This document shows, piece by piece, positions 58,251 through 64,000 of a stretch of DNA of 64,000 nucleotides. Position 1 is the first letter of the stretch. Every line of letters starts with the position of its first letter. Under the pieces are notes generated by a model. It worked only from the letters and a program-made list of their open reading frames with translations, had not been told where the DNA came from and ran no database searches. The translations under genes were made by a program, and so were the position numbers. The DNA is from Trichomonas vaginalis G3 (taxonomy: Eukaryota; Parabasalia; Trichomonadida; Trichomonadidae): positions 1 through 64,000 of the forward strand of contig NW_026529124.1 in NCBI RefSeq assembly GCF_026262505.1, written 5' to 3'.

Positions 58251-59755
58251 AAAGTGCTATTGGTTTTGTAAACTTCTTTGCTTTCAATTCATCTGGACCG
58301 TCTCTGTCACCAGTATATTGTATTTGTACAGTACCAACAGTTGAAATACCACCCATAAAGTCTTCTGAGTCAGCAAATGGAATGCCAAGCCAAAAGTTTG
58401 AACGGTCTCCATTTGTATATTGAGTTTTTTGACCTCCTGTATGAGTCCATACTTTCACATATGGCCTAATAGAATTTTGCATTTCAGGGTTAATGGTTGT
58501 TGTGAAGTTGTTGTTAAAGTTCATAGCATCTAATGTCAAGTTGTATGACCTCATATCCTCAACTGTAGAATATTCTTCTCTTGGATAATATTTGCCATCT
58601 ATGTTTATATGATATTTAATACCAGGGTTGTAGAAACAAGAATAGTCATTTATAGTTCGTCTGAACAGTACAAACATAGTATCTGCAAGTTTCATTGCAG
58701 TTGTTAAAGCAATATCTGTTCTTGCACCTGCGGCTCCTGGATTTTGGTTTCCAACTTCACCTGCAAAGTCTTTGACAGATATTTGGTGTATAGGGAACAT
58801 AAGTGGAACTGCAATATATTTGGCAGCTAAAGCATTTGAAATATCTGGGTCCAACATATAGACTGCAAGTCTGCTTTCTATTCTCTTGCATTCAAACTGT
58901 TCGCATGTGAACTTAACTGGGTCCCAAGCATCTCCAGCAGCATTGAAATAATAGTTTACTTCAGTGTTGAGGTTTGAGAAACCAAAGTCTAAGTCAACTT
59001 TGTCTTTGCAAAATTCGGCGAATGACGTTTGATTTGTTCCCTTTACGTCTGTAAGAGTGAATGGGTCTTGTGTTGGTGCAATGACTAAGTTATTTTTGCT
59101 TGGAGTAAGTTCGATAGAAATTTTTCCTGCCCAGTTTGGCAAGTATCTTAAAAACCTGAAGATGAGGAAAGATAACAAAGGAACTCTAAGTTTCAGTTTT
59201 ACTTTGGTTACTGCTGCTGCAGTTTGTCCAGAAAGGTCAACATAAACTCCTGGAACGTTAGGGTCAAGTCTTCTTATTTTCTCAATAGTTGCATACTGGT
59301 CTGTTTGTTCTCTAGCTTGTGGTTGTACTGAGTTTCTCAAAGCGAACCATTCATAGTTTGCCCATGTTACTGTTTGAACTAAGTCAGAGTTAGAATATAT
59401 CTTATATCCCATGAAAACTTCTGGAGCATATTGGTATCCGACATAGAAAATTCCATTGCAACCTTTCTTGACAGACAACTTGGCAGAAGGTTTTTATTTC
59501 AATGTCTTGTTCCACGTATAAGAATGAGTTGTCAATAGAAATAATATGAAACCTGTCGCAAGCAATATCTACTGTTGTTGAAGAACCTTCTCCAAACTCA
59601 CCTACGTTTCCATAAGAAACAGCAGTTGTATATTCGTAAGTTCCAGGAACTATTTCTGACCTTCTAATGGCATTGTCGCATTCGTTATACCATTCGGAAA
59701 CATTTCCGTTCATGGCATCCAAAACTGTTGGCGTTATATTCTGAGCGGCGTACAT
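58144..59755 (-). pseudogene. Major capsid protein of element C
   Basis: The segment KVKLKLRVPLLSFLIFRFLR followed by NWAGKISIELTPSKNN equals in position and pattern FDFKLRLRIPVRRFLPLEPI and FAGNIQLKVKFSS of the A capsid. The length of about 530 residues fits a double jelly-roll capsid. Broken about once. Late in the protein the RRTINDYSCFYNPG block corresponds to FRKKDNYYVNFENP in A. Confidence 0.8.
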
Positions 59756-59794
59756 TTCATATGGGTAAAAATATAGAATAGTTGGATTTATATA

Positions 59795-60779
59795 TCATAA
59801 TAGAACCCACTCGGACCAAGCTTTACTTTCTTCCTGACTGAGTTTTTTAACTCTTCTTTTTCCTTCATTGCCACTACTTTCACTAGATGAAGTTACTTCT
59901 TCACTACTTTCACTTTGTTCTACTCTTCTCTTCTTCTTTGGTGTCGCTTTTGGTAACTTGCCCTCTGCTTCAAGTTGTTGCATCTTTGCCTCATGTTCAC
60001 CTAGTATGTTGTAAATTTCCCATGTCCTTTTTTGCCTTTGGGCTCTGGTCGCCCATCTCAGGTAACCTATATCCTAGAAAGATTTTGTCATAGTTTGTAT
60101 TTGAGTCTTCGCGTATTGTTTGCATGACTCTTTCCTGAGTTTCCGGTTCAAGCTCTTCAAACAGAGCTTGTCCATATGGAATAAGCTCGTTTCCAAATAT
60201 ATGTTTTTGTAGCCATTCTGGTTTTCTTTCCATGTTACCAATAATATCTTTTGTGAATGGGAAAGCTTTTACCCAATGTTTCAGTCTTGCGTCATTTATT
60301 TCTGTAGTTGGTTTTATTTTGTCAAGGAACATGTTTTTCAATACTAACATTTCATTTGGTACTGTCCATTTGAGTTTTCTTAAATATTCATCCCTTCTCA
60401 GTTCATTGTCTGCAAAGTAAGTTTTTATGACATTTTGCAAACTTTCGTTTGCAAGGTCATGTACAATAGGTTCTCTTCCTTCTCTCTCCCTAACTTTCTT
60501 TCTAAACTCTTCACCAAATATACCATCTCTATGGTTCTGTGTAGTTCTTTGAGATAAATGTTCTAGAACGTCAGGTGTTATATTTCCATCAGCCATGTTC
60601 ATTTCATACTGGTCCAAAATATCTGCATGTTTCATATCTTTCAATGGCATTAAAGCCGCGCTGAAAATACCAGCTATATCTGGTTCACCATTCACTTCCA
60701 TTGCGTCTACAACTTCTTGGAATTGAGGTTGTAAGTTTATGAACCACCTATCCGGATTAGCTTTATGACCCCATCTCAT
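59795..60779 (-). pseudogene. Virion-type protein with basic/Ser-rich tail
   Basis: The main part (MRWGHKANPDRWFINLQPQF) is helical and acidic; the tail has KKKRRVEQSESSEEVTSSSE. Broken about once. The start overlaps the stop of the upstream gene by 4 bases (ATGA), as in tightly packed viral operons. No family is recognised. Confidence 0.5.
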
Positions 60780-62368
60780 TGTAGTTCCATCGTCTGCAGA
60801 AACAAAGTAGGTTTGTTTCCATATTGGTTAGGTTCTGAATGAACTTTAAACAATGTTTCATTTCTATATGTTTTGTTGAAATTTAACCTTTTATTTTCAC
60901 CGAGTTCAGCCAAAGATTGAACGTTATATGGTCGTAAGTAAAAAGGATTATTGTATTTGCGTACATTTTCTTTCAGTACTTCCATTCTATGCTGAATATT
61001 TTCATCTGATGTTGGAGTCTTTTGTATGTCGGCGAACATTTTTCGATATTCTTCTACTATGTCAGCCGAATTTTTCTTAGACTCTTGGAAAGATTCCATA
61101 TTCTCCGCATACACTTGTTGAGGGTCAAGATTTTTCGGCTGTTCCAAATCTTCATCTAGTTCTGTGAAGTTAGTTTCCAAAGGAGGGACTTGTTCGTTTC
61201 CTTCTGGCTCTTCTAGCTGTTGTTGCTGAACTATTTCTTCCATGTCTGGTTGTATCTGAACTTCTTCCTGTTGAGTTTCTTGTACCTCATCTGCTGGCAT
61301 TTCATATATTCCGAGACCGTTTTTAAAAAGTTCCCTATCTAAGTCATCCGGACTCATAAACCTTTCTTCTTTCGTTCCGTCTCTATTTTTTACGCGTTTC
61401 ATGAAGAGAGTTGAATTATCATTTAGCTCTGACACCAAATATCTCGGAGTAAATTCATTCATGTCATTTGGATGATATGCTATTAAATCATATCCCTTAG
61501 CGAGCTTGTATTTTCCAGGTTTGAGATTATATCCCATTTGGTGCTGAACCATAAAGCTAAATAGGTTCGGGTCAGTATTTCCTTCCTTGAACTTTCTAAT
61601 AGCTTCTTTATATCTGTCACTAAAGTCAAGAGTATCTGGGTAACCATAATCTTCCTTAAGCATTTTTAAGAATTCTTGGTTTCCTTTTTCTCTACTTCTT
61701 TTATGTCCTGGCTCTGTTTGTGGTTGTTGTTGTGCAGGGTTTTGAACTGTTGGTTTTGGTTGTTGTTGTTGTGCTGGATTTTGAACTGTTGGTTGTTGTG
61801 TTGGTTGCTGTGCTGGATTTTGAACTGTTGGTTGTTGTGTTGGTTGCTGTGCTGGATTTTGAACTGTTGGTTTTGGTTGTTGTTGTTGTGCTGGATTTTG
61901 AACTGTTGGTTGTTGTGTTGGTTTTGGTGCATGCCTGTGTCTGTGTCCATGTGACGATGTAAATGTTTTAGGTAGTCCTGGTGCAGGTGCTTCTCTTGGA
62001 GGGTTTGGTGGTATATAAGTTCCACCAGCTGGCACATATGTTCCATCTGCAGCATAATGTCCTACCTGACTTTTCGTTCTTAAGAAAGCATTTACTAGGT
62101 CTGTTTTGGTCTGTTGTAACTCTTTTTCTTGACTTTCCACAACAGTTGCTCTAATGGCGTCATAGGCACTTTGAACTGCCTGTCTCGTTGCTGCATCTGT
62201 TATTTTCGTCATATTTTGTGCTACTTCTCTTAACTCTTTGTCGAAACCTTCAGACTTCAGTTTCTTTCCAGATGAGAAGTCGTTCACTAGTTTCACCTTA
62301 CTATGAAGAGCTTCGAAGGCATTCTTAAAGTCAGCATTCATTAAAGCTTCATTTTGAACTGTCTTCAT
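60776..62368 (-). CDS. Large Gln/Pro-repeat protein
   Basis: This intact 530-residue protein has an N-terminal helical region, a His-rich segment (SSHGHRHRHAPK), about six repeats of QQPTVQNPAQ with length variants, a globular part, a Gln/Glu-rich linker and a C-terminal conserved-looking part. The repeats and the length suggest a scaffolding or core protein, or a polyprotein-like structural precursor. No family is recognised. It overlaps its neighbours at both ends. Confidence 0.6.
   Translation of the reverse strand: MKTVQNEALMNADFKNAFEALHSKVKLVNDFSSGKKLKSEGFDKELREVAQNMTKITDAATRQAVQSAYDAIRATVVESQEKELQQTKTDLVNAFLRTKSQVGHYAADGTYVPAGGTYIPPNPPREAPAPGLPKTFTSSHGHRHRHAPKPTQQPTVQNPAQQQQPKPTVQNPAQQPTQQPTVQNPAQQPTQQPTVQNPAQQQQPKPTVQNPAQQQPQTEPGHKRSREKGNQEFLKMLKEDYGYPDTLDFSDRYKEAIRKFKEGNTDPNLFSFMVQHQMGYNLKPGKYKLAKGYDLIAYHPNDMNEFTPRYLVSELNDNSTLFMKRVKNRDGTKEERFMSPDDLDRELFKNGLGIYEMPADEVQETQQEEVQIQPDMEEIVQQQQLEEPEGNEQVPPLETNFTELDEDLEQPKNLDPQQVYAENMESFQESKKNSADIVEEYRKMFADIQKTPTSDENIQHRMEVLKENVRKYNNPFYLRPYNVQSLAELGENKRLNFNKTYRNETLFKVHSEPNQYGNKPTLFLQTMELQ
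61735..61925 (-). repeat. Gln/Pro-coding tandem repeats
   Basis: Repeats of 33 to 45 bases read as PTVQNPAQQQQPK or PTVQNPAQQPTQQ lie within the large protein gene. The other frames are also open in them, which explains several long but meaningless ORFs. Confidence 0.7.
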
Positions 62369-63093
62369 CCGCTTGTATTTTTGTCCTTATTGACCCTATA
62401 AGTTGGGCTGCTTTAGCGTTGGCTTGGGCATCTAACCAGTCATTATTAGCTTTTATATATTCTGCGCTTTTCATTGCCTTTTGCATGGCTGCGTCGTTAT
62501 TTTTACTTTCTTGTGCTAAGTTTTCATACTGTACGGTTTGGTTTTGCAACTGTAAAAGTTTTTCTGCCTTTACATTTGCTTCAACTTATTTTTATACTCA
62601 TCGCTATCCATATATGTCTTCAGGGCTTTTTGTTTTATTTCTTCATCTTTCAGTACTTTATATTGAGTAGTATGGTTTTTTTTCAAATTTATAACATCTT
62701 GTTCCATTTTTGCTACTTCTGCTGCTTTTTCTAACACTTTTTTTCGCATATTCCTCTGTACTTAGTTCTTTCAGTTGTTCTTCTTTCTTCTTTTTCTCTA
62801 CGTTTAACTCATTTAGTTTCTTTGTGTGTCTGTCATATTCTAGTTTCTTTTTCGTTTTCACTTATTTGTTTCTGTATGTCTATGTTTGACTTTTTGACAT
62901 CTGTTATTTGATTTTTGAGTGAACTCAAATTCATTTGACTTTGAGGGTTATAAGCTGTTCCGTCTGCAGCTCCACCATAGCCTGCCATTTTCGCTAAAAG
63001 TGCCGCTCTTAAACCTCCACTCTGTGCACCAATAACTCGGTTTAAAAGCATAGGGTTGCTTGACATTTGTTGCAACACAGTGGGGTCATTCAT
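62349..63093 (-). pseudogene. Coiled-coil virion-type protein
   Basis: The N-terminal part (MNDPTVLQQMSSNPMLLNRV, Gly/Ala-rich) is followed by long helices (LSSLKNQITDVKKSNIDIQK, KLNELNVEKKKKEEQLKELS). Broken about three times. The first four bases overlap the stop of the small basic gene. No family is recognised. Confidence 0.5.
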
Positions 63094-63194
63094 AATTTGT
63101 TGTTTGCAACTGTTGTTGTGTTGGTCAGTTTTACTATTGGATGTTTCAATGCTCCCTTCCTCTTACGTATATTCTTACGTAGCTTACGTGGCAT
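63090..63194 (-). CDS. 34-residue basic peptide
   Basis: The peptide MPRKLRKNIRKRKGALKHPI and 14 more residues is strongly basic (about 10 Lys/Arg in the first 20). The stop codon overlaps the next start by 4 bases (TCAT on the plus strand, ATGA on the minus strand). Size and charge recall the small core peptides, such as Mu, of adenoviruses that condense DNA, a resemblance only. It may be the first gene of the minus-strand operon of C. Confidence 0.5.
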   Translation of the reverse strand: MPRKLRKNIRKRKGALKHPIVKLTNTTTVANNKL

Positions 63195-63678
63195 TTTAAG
63201 TGAAGTTAAAAAGCGGTTTTTGACAGATGTTTATATGACACTATTTGTTCAGCACAAAAAACTACTCGGTCAAAGTGTTGTCAGTTTTGTAAAATAACCG
63301 TCCTATCTCATTCTATAAGGGGAAAAAGGCTTCTCAAAGTATACTTCTATCATAAGACAAATTACGGAAAGTGAACTCAAACAAAAAGTGACACAATGCA
63401 TTTGCCAACCAAATAACTTTACAAAGCAAAAACTTAAATTACTTGTCAAGCTTACTATTCTTATTTTAACAATTAAAAAATTAAATTTTATTTTTTATTT
63501 AAAAAAATCATCTTATATCATCTGATATATATATATAACAGCATTAATATTTCAATGATTCACAAATCAACTTTTTCATTATTTTAAATAATTATAGAAT
63601 ATATACCGACTTTTTGTACATAAATATTTTTAGATTCAATAATGATTTACGGTTTTTTTCAAAACTTATAATTTTCAA
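63195..63678. other. Right flank of element C, probable host DNA
   Basis: No gene is seen. The first 240 bases are mixed; from about 63440 the DNA is extremely AT-rich with runs of A and T and a TATATATATATA stretch near 63525. No terminal inverted repeat matching 41710 was found, so the end of C is not defined. Confidence 0.4.
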
Positions 63679-64000
63679 ATGAGTGGTAGAATCTTCGATT
63701 TAATTGATTTAGAATGGTTAAATCAAGCTAATCAACAAATTCAAAGCGGTATTAACGTCGAAACCGTTCTCCAAAATGTCCCTTTAACAGATGGAAGAAT
63801 TCTTCCCACAATATCACATAAAACTTTTAAAAACGCTCTTAATTTCAATCAAATTGAAATTCCAAAATTACGTACAGGTCCAAAACCAAAAGATCCACCA
63901 CAAGAATTAATAAATACTGTCCAAAATTTACATAATAAAGTTCAAAAAATAGGAATTTCCCGGGCTTTCGGCCGAATTATAACAGATCGTCAAATGATAC
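63679..64000 (+). CDS. Start of an unrecognised gene, incomplete
   Basis: The open frame runs off the window after 107 residues (MSGRIFDLIDLEWLNQANQQ, TDGRILPTISHKTFKNALNF, LRTGPKPKDPPQELINTVQN). The RTGPKPK phrase followed by helices could be a DNA-binding region. The base use differs from the Polinton genes. Whether this is a host gene or part of another repeat family cannot be told from this piece. Confidence 0.5.
   Translation, partial: MSGRIFDLIDLEWLNQANQQIQSGINVETVLQNVPLTDGRILPTISHKTFKNALNFNQIEIPKLRTGPKPKDPPQELINTVQNLHNKVQKIGISRAFGRIITDRQMI

Larger units (their letters stand above)
41710..63200. mobile_element. Maverick/Polinton element C, second lineage
   Basis: A separate Polinton lineage: fibre, integrase, compact polymerase B, packaging ATPase, SF3 helicase, penton-like and major capsid genes, all only distantly similar to those in A and B. 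A possible left end starts AGTTGTAGCAAC at 41710, eight bases after the end of B. No matching inverted repeat is seen on the right, so the right end (about 63200) is set by the last gene and may be truncated. It is broken, with about ten breaks. It appears older or less protected than the fibre-integrase part of A. Confidence 0.85.

Noticed and set aside
61676-62055. Frames rich in His/Gln/Asn (minus) or Leu/Val/Trp (plus) beside the large Gln/Pro protein
   Set aside because: They arise from the Gln/Pro-coding repeats in other frames.
53344-62368. Adenovirus-like cysteine protease, usual in Polintons
   Set aside because: I looked for His/Asn/Gln/Cys protease motifs among the virion-type genes of A, B and C and found none I could support.
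46000-64000. Introns with the Trichomonas 3' motif ACTAACACACAG
   Set aside because: No such motif with a matching 5' splice site was noticed; interrupted genes are explained by decay.

Overview
The window looks like a repeat-rich stretch of the Trichomonas vaginalis genome (or a close relative). It is AT-rich and without introns. Almost all of it is Maverick/Polinton DNA: protein-primed DNA polymerase B, a retroviral-type integrase, an A32/FtsK-like packaging ATPase, a major capsid protein and penton-like proteins. A mariner of the Tvmar1 type sits inside one of them. No rRNA, tRNA or CRISPR array was seen. I treat the Polintons as fossils: most core genes survive, but the elements are broken (very roughly 15 breaks in A, 10 to 15 in B, about 10 in C).

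Layout. Element A (1-18421) enters from the left edge and ends at a terminus whose inward reading starts AGTTAGTAT. A 444-base spacer (18422-18865) follows. Element B (18866-41702, about 22.8 kb) has AGTTAGTAT at both ends and terminal inverted repeats of about 0.6 kb. B is an inverted, nearly identical copy of A, so 1 to about 37226 forms one very large imperfect palindrome. Gene order in A from the left is penton-like, tail-fibre-like, integrase, accessory genes (KilA-N), DNA polymerase, jelly-roll-like protein, small basic proteins, major capsid, membrane protein, terminal-repeat gene. B repeats this in reverse and adds, beyond the penton-like gene, the packaging ATPase and more virion-type genes before its right end. 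The mariner (20754-22056) splits the capsid gene of B.

Element C (about 41710-63200) abuts B. It is a different Polinton lineage with its own fibre (a 66-base tandem repeat), integrase, compact DNA polymerase, packaging ATPase, an SF3 helicase absent from A and B, penton-like protein, capsid and a long run of virion-type genes. Within it, 48240-52380 is richer in G+C, has a different start-site motif and carries small unknown genes, including an HNH domain fused to a coiled coil. A KilA-N gene at 52489-53328 is closely related to those in A and B and carries the same leader. From about 63195 the sequence looks like host DNA, with the start of an unrecognised gene at 63679.

How the genes fit together: integrase inserts the element, polymerase (with helicase in C) copies it, capsid, penton and ATPase would build and fill a particle, and the fibre would bind a surface. 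The KilA-N, T5orf172 and HNH genes are variable cargo. The most interesting signals are small DNA structures: AGATCT-centred palindromes with changed but still paired flanks, paired trinucleotide-loop hairpins with covarying stems (some inside genes), a gene cassette with about 70-base inverted ends, divergent promoters only 16-18 bases long, and a leader shared by unrelated cargo genes.
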